From QWHO01 sp021404945 (GTDB lineage: Bacteria > Vulcanimicrobiota > Xenobia > Xenobiales > QWHO01), in NCBI GenBank assembly GCA_963169765.1, contig CAUJEN010000121.1:1-64000 (forward strand): a stretch of 64,000 nt of DNA, read 5' to 3'. Each line of letters starts with the position of its first letter. The first letter of the stretch is position 1. A program made the position numbers and the translations under genes. Below, piece after piece: positions 57,127 to 64,000 of this stretch. The notes beneath the pieces are model-generated. The model was not told the DNA's origin. It worked only from the letters and a program-made list of their open reading frames with translations, and did no database searches.

Positions 57127-58650
57127 TCAGTCGCGTTTGCGGACCTGCACTCCGCCCACGATCACCTTCTCCTGATCCTCGCCGATCTGGCGCTCAGGTT
57201 TGAGGTCTGCCTCCGAGTCGAGCAGGTCGGCCATGCGAGCTTTGAGATACCACGCCTCGTTCTTCAGGCTGCCCAGCGTGCCGAGCGGTAGAGTCTTCTC
57301 CTCCCCCGTGATGATCCGGACGTTGAGCTGGTTCTTCTCCCTGTCGAGCTTGACGTCGCGAACCCCGGGAACGAGCTCGCTCCGGCCCGTCCCGAGATCC
57401 CACACGGCGACATCGATCGGTCCCCCCTGTCGAGTCGGGCTCGAGCGAGCAACGAAGTAGGCCGCGTCTTGGGTAACCTCACCCTGGAAATGCCCCTGTT
57501 CCGGCGCTCCAAACCGATTCGACTCGGGGACCACCAGCGGCCCGATCAGGCTCGATTCGCCGCTCGCTCGATTGTAGGTCCACAGCTCGGGGGCCTGTTT
57601 CCACTGGACTACAGCGCTCTTGTCACGCCCGTTGTATCCCGTGTGAGATTGCCAGGATCGCCAACTGTCCTTGCCCTTCAGCCAGTCGGAATTCTCGACA
57701 AAGCGCTCCAACTCGGTCGTGGAAGCGTCGCGCAGGAAGCCGACCCCGTTGACACGCGCGCGCAAGCGCTCGTCGTACAGCTCCGGGTAGGCCTCGGAGA
57801 AGGGGACGAGCCGGGGATCTTTCTCCTGACCCGGCCGGAACAAATAGACATCTGAGCCCACTTTGGCCGAGCTGGTCATCACGGCCAGGCTGCCGTCGGA
57901 CAGATACTCCAGGTCCTCGATCGGCTGGCTCAGTTGCAGCCAGGGCTGCAACCCGTGCTTCCTGGTGTAGCGCAGGACCCGATCGTTTTGTGCGATGGCC
58001 ACGCTGTTGTCGGGACCGACGTCGAAGGCGCCCGCGTCGGGCGGCAGGGCGGTCAGGACCTTTTGAGGGATCCACCCGCGCCGCCGCATGGCAGCCGGTA
58101 GCTTGCCCAGGAGCCCTTTGCGCAAAGGGACGTCCAGCAGGTAGCTGGGCCCGCTCCAGCTCTTATCCCCCGAATAAAGTCCCCTGTCCTTGAGATCCTG
58201 AAGGTCGCTCTGGCGGCGCTCTTCCTTGCGGACATCATAAAACTGACCCACCACGAAGGTCCCGTCGCTGTTGACCGAGCACCCGCTGGCAGAGCTCAAT
58301 ACGCTCGTTCCAATGGCGATCTGCTCGGACTCGGAGCCCGGCACCGTCAGCGTCCAGTAGTGCTCGGAGGGGCCAAAACAGCCTCCACCCCCGGATTGGT
58401 GACGAATTTCGACCCCCGTGTCGCGACTGGTGTCGCTGTTGGCTGTGGAGGAGCGTCCGTAGTCGTCGTCACGTGGTCGGAAGACCTGCCGGATCTCCAG
58501 CAGCAGGTCGGACGGGCAGGGTTCTTTCGCGGTGCTCGTCGCCTTCGGCGCCGACAACTCGACGGTGTCTGACGGTCCGGCGGTCCGGCCGGCGACCTGG
58601 GGGCTGGCGGCCAGAAAGGGCGTCGCCACTGCAATACGGTTGACTTGCAT
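57127..58650 (-). CDS. Beta-propeller-like protein with conserved C-terminal tail
   Basis: 507 residues from MQVNRIAVATPF. SDTVELSAPK near residue 28 resembles the D-x-V-x-L-S/G motifs near other N-termini. The central part has strand-rich segments with ALPPDAGAFDVGPDNSVAIA, DLEYLSDGSLAVMTSSA, and DVAVWDLGTGRSELVPG, consistent with a propeller. Cys residues at SGGGGCFG and ASGCSV may bond. The C-terminus KVIVGGVQVRKRD is the shared tail. No signal peptide of the classical type is visible. It overlaps the upstream membrane-protein frame. Function unknown; surface or secretion role suggested by the tail family. Confidence 0.75.
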   Translation of the reverse strand: MQVNRIAVATPFLAASPQVAGRTAGPSDTVELSAPKATSTAKEPCPSDLLLEIRQVFRPRDDDYGRSSTANSDTSRDTGVEIRHQSGGGGCFGPSEHYWTLTVPGSESEQIAIGTSVLSSASGCSVNSDGTFVVGQFYDVRKEERRQSDLQDLKDRGLYSGDKSWSGPSYLLDVPLRKGLLGKLPAAMRRRGWIPQKVLTALPPDAGAFDVGPDNSVAIAQNDRVLRYTRKHGLQPWLQLSQPIEDLEYLSDGSLAVMTSSAKVGSDVYLFRPGQEKDPRLVPFSEAYPELYDERLRARVNGVGFLRDASTTELERFVENSDWLKGKDSWRSWQSHTGYNGRDKSAVVQWKQAPELWTYNRASGESSLIGPLVVPESNRFGAPEQGHFQGEVTQDAAYFVARSSPTRQGGPIDVAVWDLGTGRSELVPGVRDVKLDREKNQLNVRIITGEEKTLPLGTLGSLKNEAWYLKARMADLLDSEADLKPERQIGEDQEKVIVGGVQVRKRD

Positions 58651-59003
58651 AGGCCTGCATGGTCGCTCATCTGCCTGAAAGGAAACTGAAAGCCCGGTCC
58701 AGTCAGACAAAGACCCGAGCTCGCAGAGGTATTCTGGTCAGTCGGCCAGGGGGCGCGCTCCCGCCGGGCGACCCGGATCAGCACCGCGAGCCCCACCGCC
58801 ACGCAGGTGAGCCAGAACACCACGTTACCCCCTGAGTAGTTCCACCAGAAGACCCGCCAACCACCTGCTTGAGAGTAAAATGCCCACTTGGCCCAGATCC
58901 CGATACCGAGCGTCAACGCCAGAGGGATTCCGTAGCGAATCATCCGCCCAAGGCGATGGCTCCTGGCCGACCAGGAGGCCACGAGCTCCACGGCCAGGTG
59001 CAT
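58347..59003 (-). CDS. Small membrane protein with uncertain 3' end
   Basis: From the ATG at 59001-59003 the frame reads MHLAVELVASWSARSHRLG, then RYGIPLALTLGIGIWAKWAF and NVVFWLTCVAVGLAVLIRVA, which are two or three credible membrane segments (about 100 residues). The frame then runs on, open but with shadow-like Pro/Arg/Thr-rich content, through the start of the 57127 gene to a stop at 58347. So the natural stop may have been lost, or a frameshift near 58720 may be present. Start position is also uncertain; hydrophobic sequence begins earlier (EALLYGIAFT) without a start codon. Confidence 0.45.
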   Translation of the reverse strand: MHLAVELVASWSARSHRLGRMIRYGIPLALTLGIGIWAKWAFYSQAGGWRVFWWNYSGGNVVFWLTCVAVGLAVLIRVARRERAPWPTDQNTSASSGLCLTGPGFQFPFRQMSDHAGLCKSTVLQWRRPFWPPAPRSPAGPPDRQTPSSCRRRRRRAPRKNPARPTCCWRSGRSSDHVTTTTDAPPQPTATPVATRGSKFVTNPGVEAVLAPPSTTGR

Positions 59004-59068
59004 GGTGAAGGCGATACCGTACAGAAGAGCCTCAACCGGGTGCGCTCCAGGGTCTCGTCGCTGGACCT

Positions 59069-59755
59069 TCAGGTGCCCGAGCGAGACCCTTCCAGCAGGT
59101 CGAGCGTGAGGTTGCGGCCCAGATAGCCGCCCATCTCCCAGCCCAGCTGACCGACCGCCAGCGCCCCGCCCAGGGCCCCCGTGACGGCGCCACCGATGGC
59201 TCCAGCGGCCACCCCGAGCCAACCCAGTCGGTGCGTCATGGTGCCCAGGCCGCAGGTCACGAGCTCGATCTGTTTCAGGCCCTTGAGCGAGTCCTGGCCG
59301 TGCTTGCCGGCCGCGCGAGCGTGGAAGGCGTCCATCGCTTCGGGACCCTGGCCCGCTTTGGCGCCCAGGTATCCCCCCAGGCAGGCGCCCCCGATCGTCC
59401 CCGCCAGGCCCGCGCCCAGCGCGCCCAGGATCTTCCCGGCCACCTGGGCGGCCCCGGCGGCGAGCCTGACGCCGCGCGAGGAGTCCTTGCGCGGGTAGAA
59501 CATGGGGACGCGTTCGCCGCGGTGCTCATGGTGAGCCCCGGGAACTTCGTCCGGTCCACTCGCCCTGACGTCCGGCCGGCAGCGCATGAACCGCATGAAG
59601 GCCATCTCACCGCCCTCACGCAGCCCGTGGGCCTCGATGGCATCGCGGGCATACTGGCTGCAGGTGGGCGTGTAATGGCAGCAGCGCCCCCGAGCCTGAT
59701 TGAACTCGCGGCTGACATAACGCTGATAGAGCGCGATGGGCGACATCGGCCCCAT
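59069..59755 (-). CDS. yidD: YidD-like protein with glycine-zipper extension
   Basis: 228 residues. Residues 5-58 match YidD: IALYQRYVSREFNQARGRCC, YTPTCSQYARDAIEAHGL and GGEMAFMRFMRCRP. YidD helps membrane protein insertion in other bacteria and is normally 70-90 residues. Here about 170 further residues follow, with glycine-zipper membrane segments (AGLAGTIGGACLGGYLGAKA, GAIGGAVTGALGGALAVGQL). The fusion is unusual and may turn the protein into a membrane-embedded factor. The start MGPMSPIALY could also be the second Met. It is not in the usual rnpA/yidC context. Confidence 0.8.
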   Translation of the reverse strand: MGPMSPIALYQRYVSREFNQARGRCCHYTPTCSQYARDAIEAHGLREGGEMAFMRFMRCRPDVRASGPDEVPGAHHEHRGERVPMFYPRKDSSRGVRLAAGAAQVAGKILGALGAGLAGTIGGACLGGYLGAKAGQGPEAMDAFHARAAGKHGQDSLKGLKQIELVTCGLGTMTHRLGWLGVAAGAIGGAVTGALGGALAVGQLGWEMGGYLGRNLTLDLLEGSRSGT

Positions 59756-59768
59756 TTTCGCCGCCGGG

Positions 59769-59776
59769 GCTTAACG
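59769..59776 (+). promoter_or_regulatory. GCTTAACG box, 72 bases before the clostripain-like gene
   Basis: Third copy of the octamer at near-fixed distance from a start codon. Here it is followed by GATTGCTGAAATCATG and a TTTACAAA stretch that could be a -10 region. Evidence for function is the repetition only. Confidence 0.35.
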
Positions 59777-59840
59777 ATTGCTGAAATCATGTTTACAAAC
59801 TGGCAAACGGGTTGTCCGGCCCTCCCGTTATACTGCCGCC

Positions 59841-61073
59841 ATGTTGACTGCCATATCGCCCACCCGAGTGTCCACTCTGCCAGCCCGCTCGAGCGCGCCC
59901 CCACCTGAGGAAAGCGGCGACCGGGTAACGATCGGCCAGCAGGCTCCTGCGGCTCCCAAGAAGTGGACCATCCTGGTCTACTCGGCCTCCGACAACGACC
60001 TCAAGAGCTTCATGCTCAGTGACCTCGACGAGGCTGAGCGGGTGGGCTCGGACGCCCAGACGAACGTCGTGGCCCAGTTCGACCACGGCCGGTCGGACGG
60101 CGCCAAGCGCTACCTGATCACCCAGAACAACCAGAAGGGGATCAACAGCCCTCCGGTTCAGGAGCTGGGCTCGACCAACATGTCGGACCCCAAGCAACTG
60201 GCCAACTTCATCCAGTGGGGGATGGAACGCTACCCGGCCGAGAATTACATGTTGATCATTTCCGACCACGGCAACGGCTGGAAAGGCGCCGCCCAGGATT
60301 ACTCGCACAACGGCTGGATGAGCCTGCCCGACATCGAGGCGGGAATGAAGGAGGCCCGCCAGGCCACCGGGCGCAAGATCGATGTGGTGGGTTTCGACGC
60401 CTGCTTGATGGCCTCCGTCGAGGTGGCCCATCAGCTCCGCGACGAGGCCGATTTCCTGGTCGCCTCGGAGGAGGTCGAGGGCGGTGCCGGCTGGCCTTAT
60501 CACAAGATTCTAAACCCCGACATGCTGGCCAACCTGCAGGGGCAGCTGGCCCTGCGGCTCAACCTGACCCCGCGGGAGGTCTGCCAGCACGTGGTGCGCA
60601 CCGCCAAGGGCAACTCCGGCGATCTGCCCACCATGTCCGCGACCGAGCTCTCCCGACTACCTGCCCTGACCCAGGCCGTGGACGGCCTGGCAGCCGCCAT
60701 CCTGACCACCCAGACCCCCATGTCCACTCTGAAATCGATCTCGAGCAGCACGCAGGGCTTCACCGATTACAAGGACCTCTACGACTTCGCCGAGCGAGTC
60801 AACAAGAGTCGCGATATCAGCGATCAGGCCCTCAAGGACGCGGCCGGCCAGGTGGTCAATAAGACCCGTGAAGCGGTGATCTTTGAGCAGCACGCGAGCA
60901 GGTTCAGCGGCGCCCACGGCCTGACCGTGGAGCTGTCCCCCACGTTCAGCCTGTCGGAGGAGCGTAGCGACAGCTACAGCGAGACGAAGTTCGCCCAGGA
61001 CACTCGCTGGGCCCAGGCCGTGAGCCGCATCGCGAGTGGCGGCCCGCCCGCCCAGTCGGGCTGTTTCGGCTAA
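59841..61073 (+). CDS. Clostripain-family (C11) cysteine peptidase
   Basis: 410 residues. The catalytic His143 lies in IISDHGNGW and Cys188 in GFDACLMASVEV, the dyad of C11 peptidases. KKWTILVYSASDNDL and SSTNMSDPKQLANFIQW-type blocks also fit the family. Members of this family cleave after Arg or Lys. The N-terminus ESGDRVTIGQQ near residue 28 resembles the D-x-V-x-(V/L/I)-G/S motif of neighbouring proteins. There is no classical signal peptide. Upstream 21 residues of open frame are excluded. The gene stands alone on the plus strand among minus-strand genes for tail-bearing proteins. A role in processing them is a testable guess. Confidence 0.9.
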   Translation: MLTAISPTRVSTLPARSSAPPPEESGDRVTIGQQAPAAPKKWTILVYSASDNDLKSFMLSDLDEAERVGSDAQTNVVAQFDHGRSDGAKRYLITQNNQKGINSPPVQELGSTNMSDPKQLANFIQWGMERYPAENYMLIISDHGNGWKGAAQDYSHNGWMSLPDIEAGMKEARQATGRKIDVVGFDACLMASVEVAHQLRDEADFLVASEEVEGGAGWPYHKILNPDMLANLQGQLALRLNLTPREVCQHVVRTAKGNSGDLPTMSATELSRLPALTQAVDGLAAAILTTQTPMSTLKSISSSTQGFTDYKDLYDFAERVNKSRDISDQALKDAAGQVVNKTREAVIFEQHASRFSGAHGLTVELSPTFSLSEERSDSYSETKFAQDTRWAQAVSRIASGGPPAQSGCFG

Positions 61074-61191
61074 TGTGCTCGCACTCTGGTCTTGCACCGT
61101 AGCGCAATCTGACGAACGCCCTGAAACACAGCTCCGGCGAAAATTCCGCGCATTCTGGCGGGTCGGGTCGAGTTGACGCCGAGCGCTTTTG

Positions 61192-62916
61192 CTACCGGGC
61201 CAACTTTCTCTTCACCCGCACCCCACCCACCAGCACCGAGTCACCTCGCGTCTCGACCTGGCTCTGGGGCAGGTCGGTCTGGCCCAAGATCCTGCCCAGC
61301 GCCTGCTTGTGGTCCGGCTCCATCAGCAGGGCCCGGACCAGCTCGTTCACCATCCGGTCGGCCTCCGCCGGGTCGTGCGCCTGCTCCTGGATGCGCCGGA
61401 AGGCTTCGCGCGCCTCCTCGTCTCCGGTCACGCTGCGCAGCTCAAGGAACCTCTTCCCGGTCACCTGCAGGCTGTCGCAGGGGTGGCGCTGGGCCAGAAT
61501 CATGCGATAGAGCGGCGTGGTCGCGTCTTTTTGCTCGGGGGGCAGGCAGCGGGATAGTTGCTCGAATAGCTCCAGGCGCTCGTTCATGGGCTCCACCCCG
61601 ACCGGGATGCGCACCAGCTCGAGCCCTTCCACGGCCGCCTCCAGGCTGCTGGTTCCCGCCACCACCCGCTCAAAGGCGTCCCGCAGGTCGGCTCGCTGCG
61701 GCAGGGCGGCCAGCTCGGCCAGGTGCTGCTCGGCTTCGGACAGCCCCTGGCGCGTGTAGACCCGCGAGATCCGGAGTGTCTTCAGGGCCAGGTCGAGGTC
61801 GTCGCTGGCCTTCTCGAGCAGGCCCTCGGCCAGCTTCTCGGCTCTCGGCTCGGCTTCCCAGGCCCTCTCGGGCCCCCGCGAGAGGAGCTCCGCCAGCACC
61901 ATCGCCGGGACCTCGAGCGAGAATTCGGCGCCCTTCTCGACCAGGAGCCGGGGGTAGACCCGGGGTCGATGATCCCTGCCGAAGCGGGCATGGGCGGGCA
62001 GGATGCGCTCTCGGAAGACCTGCTCGTGGCGCTCGAGCCGGGCCAACAGAGCGGGCAGGTCGTCCAACTCCCCGGCCTTGATCGGCACCGCCAGACCCTC
62101 GCCTCGGGCGGCGCACAGGCTGTCCTGGGGCTTGCGGTAGAGCTCGGGTGGATCGACATCGCGCCCGTCCAGGGTGAGCTCGAGTCCCGCTTCGCGGGCA
62201 CTCTTGAGCCGTCGAGCCTGCTCGGGCAGGCGCAGGTTCTCCACTCCCTGGCCCGATCCGCGCAGGTAGTCCATGAGAGCCAGCTCGTCCAGGTTCTCCA
62301 CCCGGACGGCCCCTCCCGGAAGGTCGAGCACCACGGGCTGCGCCTGTTGCAGGCGATCGAGCTGACGACATGGCGACTGCCAGTGACGTGTGGACAGCTC
62401 GTGCAGCCTGGTCGCGGCCTGGAGCATGGGTTGCTCTTCCGGGCCCAGGGCCTGGGGCCCCGCCCCGTACTGGCAGTCGAGCAACTGCAGGTCGCGCAGA
62501 TCACTCACCAGGCGCCTGGAGCTATCGGGCTCGGTGACCACCAGGTCGCTTACCGTTGCGTCGGGTTGAAAGACGGTCGCATCCTCGGTCAGCGGCAGGT
62601 AGCGCGGCTCGAGAAAGGAGAGAAAGCGCTCCTGACGCCGCTCGAAGGTGGCTCCGCCGCGCTCGACGCGGTCGAGCACGGCCAGGAGATCCCGATGCAC
62701 CTGCTCGGTTACCACCGGACCCGCCGGACCGGGGGTGGCCGAGGCCGCCGCCGCCAGGGATGCTCCCGTGCGCAGCGCACCTGCGGAGCGAAGGGTTGCC
62801 CAGGGCTCCACCGGCGTGGTGGTGACCGTGTCGGTGGGGGCCGAGGAGGTCCCGGCCGGTGGGGACGAGCGAGCGGGTTGCCGCCAGAGGGGGGTGGATC
62901 CAAGTGAGGCGATCAT
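61192..62916 (-). CDS. Large helical protein with conserved C-terminal tail
   Basis: 574 residues beginning MIASLGSTPLWRQPARSS. The first 80 residues are Ser/Thr/Pro/Ala-rich. Residues 80-520 are mainly helical and acidic (EQVHRDLLAVLDRVERGG, RLHELSTRHWQSP, ERAWEAEPRAEKLAEGLL). No recognised domain. The C-terminus DSVLVGGVRVKRKLAR is the shared tail. A longer frame begins near 63174 but its extra sequence looks non-coding. It probably belongs to the same export or assembly family as the other tail proteins, but its partner is unknown. Confidence 0.7.
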   Translation of the reverse strand: MIASLGSTPLWRQPARSSPPAGTSSAPTDTVTTTPVEPWATLRSAGALRTGASLAAAASATPGPAGPVVTEQVHRDLLAVLDRVERGGATFERRQERFLSFLEPRYLPLTEDATVFQPDATVSDLVVTEPDSSRRLVSDLRDLQLLDCQYGAGPQALGPEEQPMLQAATRLHELSTRHWQSPCRQLDRLQQAQPVVLDLPGGAVRVENLDELALMDYLRGSGQGVENLRLPEQARRLKSAREAGLELTLDGRDVDPPELYRKPQDSLCAARGEGLAVPIKAGELDDLPALLARLERHEQVFRERILPAHARFGRDHRPRVYPRLLVEKGAEFSLEVPAMVLAELLSRGPERAWEAEPRAEKLAEGLLEKASDDLDLALKTLRISRVYTRQGLSEAEQHLAELAALPQRADLRDAFERVVAGTSSLEAAVEGLELVRIPVGVEPMNERLELFEQLSRCLPPEQKDATTPLYRMILAQRHPCDSLQVTGKRFLELRSVTGDEEAREAFRRIQEQAHDPAEADRMVNELVRALLMEPDHKQALGRILGQTDLPQSQVETRGDSVLVGGVRVKRKLAR

Positions 62917-63145
62917 GCCCACAGCATGGCACCCGGCCGTCCGAGCAGCGTTGATCCAGAGTTGACGAGGCGGGCTGGTTGTGACCGGGAGATGAACCCG
63001 GTTCGGCTCGACCCGCCCACCAGAATACCCAGAACCATCCCGCTGCCGCCCCCATTTCGGCGTAACCCCGAGAGCTCCGGCGAAAACCCCACCCGCCCAC
63101 ACCCGTCCCCCTCGACCCGTAGAGAACCACCCACCCAAAAGGAAG

Positions 63146-63169
63146 ACGCCCGCCCCTGAGGGCGGGCGT
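63146..63169 (-). terminator. Rho-independent terminator-like hairpin
   Basis: ACGCCCGCCC (63146-63155), loop CTGA and GGGCGGGCGT (63160-63169) form a perfect 10-bp stem. On the minus strand it is followed by CTTCCTTTT, a moderately T-rich tail. It sits 20-40 bases after the stop of the 63188 gene and probably ends that transcript. Confidence 0.75.
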
Positions 63170-63187
63170 TTCAACCCGAGCGCGAGC

Positions 63188-63778
63188 TTACAGCCCGAAC
63201 TCGTTCTTCATCTTGACCCGGAACTTCTGACCCGAGCGCGTGACGGTCAGGCCGCGGTTGTCGATGCTGGCGACCTGGTAGCCGTCCACCGTCTGTCCGC
63301 TGGAGACGATGCGGGTTTCATCGGCCACCGCCAGCAGCGCCTTCATGCCAGAGTCCGAGCGCACGATGCCGCGTAGCTCGAACTTGGGCTCCTCGATCTC
63401 GGCCACCTCGGCCTCCCTGGTGGCGGGACCGGTCACCTTGGAGTCGCTCGCCCTGTCAGCGTCGGCGACCCGCGGCTCCTTCTTGCGCTCGGTCGAGGTC
63501 ACCGGCCGGACCTTATCCCCGTTGAACGGGTTCACGAAGGGATCCTTGGTGATGCCGGCCTGGGCGTGGCGCGCCAACGGCTTGGGCGCTTGAGCCGGCT
63601 TCTCGGCCGGCGTCACCTCGGCCGGGGTGGGAGCGGAGTCGGGCTGGATAGCTACCGTCTCCTGGGGTTTGGGAGTATTCTGAGCCTCGGTTTCGGGGCT
63701 CTGGGGAGTTCCGCAGCCCGTGCTCAGGAACAGGGAAAATCCGAGCAACGAAGCCGCCAATAGCGGTCGCATGTCCAT
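63188..63778 (-). CDS. PilP/GspC-like lipoprotein
   Basis: 196 residues. Signal MDMRPLLAASLLGFSLFLSTGC has a lipobox Cys near 22. A Pro/Glu/Ala-rich linker runs to about 75. Then GITKDPFVNPFNGD, and the C-terminal domain has FELRGIVRSDSGMKALLAVA and SSGQTVDGYQVASIDNRGLTVTRSGQ, the pattern of PilP and GspC homology domains. PilP binds the outer-membrane secretin in type IV pilus machines. A lipid-anchored role linking inner-membrane and secretin components is likely. A Shine-Dalgarno AAGGAGG precedes the ATG by several bases. It may belong with other pilus genes outside the window. Confidence 0.82.
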   Translation of the reverse strand: MDMRPLLAASLLGFSLFLSTGCGTPQSPETEAQNTPKPQETVAIQPDSAPTPAEVTPAEKPAQAPKPLARHAQAGITKDPFVNPFNGDKVRPVTSTERKKEPRVADADRASDSKVTGPATREAEVAEIEEPKFELRGIVRSDSGMKALLAVADETRIVSSGQTVDGYQVASIDNRGLTVTRSGQKFRVKMKNEFGL

Positions 63779-63976
63779 GAGTGCCTCCTTGGTGGGAATG
63801 GTGTAAGTTCATGGAGCGCAAACCCGGACTCCCGGTTGTCTGGATCGCCCTCGAAACCCTTTGTCGCCCTTCTGGCGGACTTCTTCCCGGTCGGGTCAAA
63901 AAAAGGTTGCTCGGGGTCATGGAGCCGAATCATACAGGTCCAGAACTCTTTAAGGGGCCCGCGAGACAATCGGCTT

Positions 63977-64000
63977 ATGATGAACCCCCTGCGCTCCGAC
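63977..64000 (+). CDS. Possible gene start at the right edge (partial)
   Basis: ATG ATG AAC CCC CTG CGC TCC GAC begins at 63977 and continues past the window end. The upstream 60 bases contain CTTTAAGGGGCC, and a CCGATTGT sequence lies on the other strand at 63965-63972. It is too short to identify. Confidence 0.25.

Noticed and set aside
62917..63145. N-terminal extension or small gene upstream of the 61192 gene
   Set aside because: Open frames there are Pro/Arg/Gly-rich with no motif or ribosome site.

Overview
The window is GC-rich DNA, dense with genes on both strands, from what looks like a free-living diderm bacterium with a large accessory genome. Visible support includes lipoprotein signal peptides, a PilP/GspC-type lipoprotein, prepilin-type leaders with a GspF-family platform protein, a membrane Ser/Thr kinase, a hybrid-type histidine kinase/response regulator pair and many GTG starts. 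No rRNA, tRNA or universal marker gene is present, so I do not assign a phylum. GC-rich lineages such as Eremiobacterota, Armatimonadota or Myxococcota would fit, but this is only an impression.

Layout. 0-3.7 kb: a protein with two FGE/SUMF1-like modules, divergent from a membrane Ser/Thr kinase. 3.7-11.5 kb: a minus-strand, overlapping operon of the STM4011-STM4015 type: two radical SAM proteins, a sulfatase-superfamily hydrolase, a HAD phosphatase, an ATP-grasp protein, a WGR/leucine-rich protein, a DUF6745 leucine-rich protein and a small His-rich protein. A nucleotidyltransferase pair follows at its 3' end. 11.6-18.5 kb: a TPR protein, a gene remnant, a second nucleotidyltransferase pair, a Uma2 nuclease, and a SNF2 helicase overlapping a zinc-finger/HTH partner. 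18.6-28.7 kb: a phospholipase B-like lipoprotein and a secretion/pilus region. That region holds two pseudopilin/beta-propeller fusions (one broken), three minor pseudopilins, GspF and a PilZ protein. 28.9-33.8 kb: a REC/degenerate HD-GYP/BTAD regulator and a GAF histidine kinase.

33.9-38.7 kb is accessory: small unknown proteins, a glycine-zipper protein with an 18-bp tandem repeat, palindromic elements and a decayed ISAzo13-type transposase. 38.7-51.2 kb: a zinc-ribbon protein, a 959-residue lipoprotein combining NHL and beta-lactamase modules, Dps, and a cluster of PLP decarboxylase, methyltransferase and TetR regulator divergent from a PEP-synthase-like phosphotransferase. A frameshifted gene closes this stretch. 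51.4-63.8 kb: large proteins sharing a C-terminal D-x-V-x-V-G-G-V tail, interleaved with a PepSY-like membrane protein, a YidD fusion, a clostripain-family peptidase and a PilP-like lipoprotein.

The most unusual signals are four. First, the shared C-terminal tail occurs in four otherwise unrelated proteins. Second, the STM4011-15-type operon is extended and carries an ATP-grasp enzyme. Third, a pseudopilin is fused to a beta-propeller. Fourth, there is a response regulator with an inactivated HD-GYP and a BTAD output domain. Two sequence motifs also recur upstream of genes: CCGATTGTTAAC, and GCTTAACG placed 66-72 bases before three start codons.
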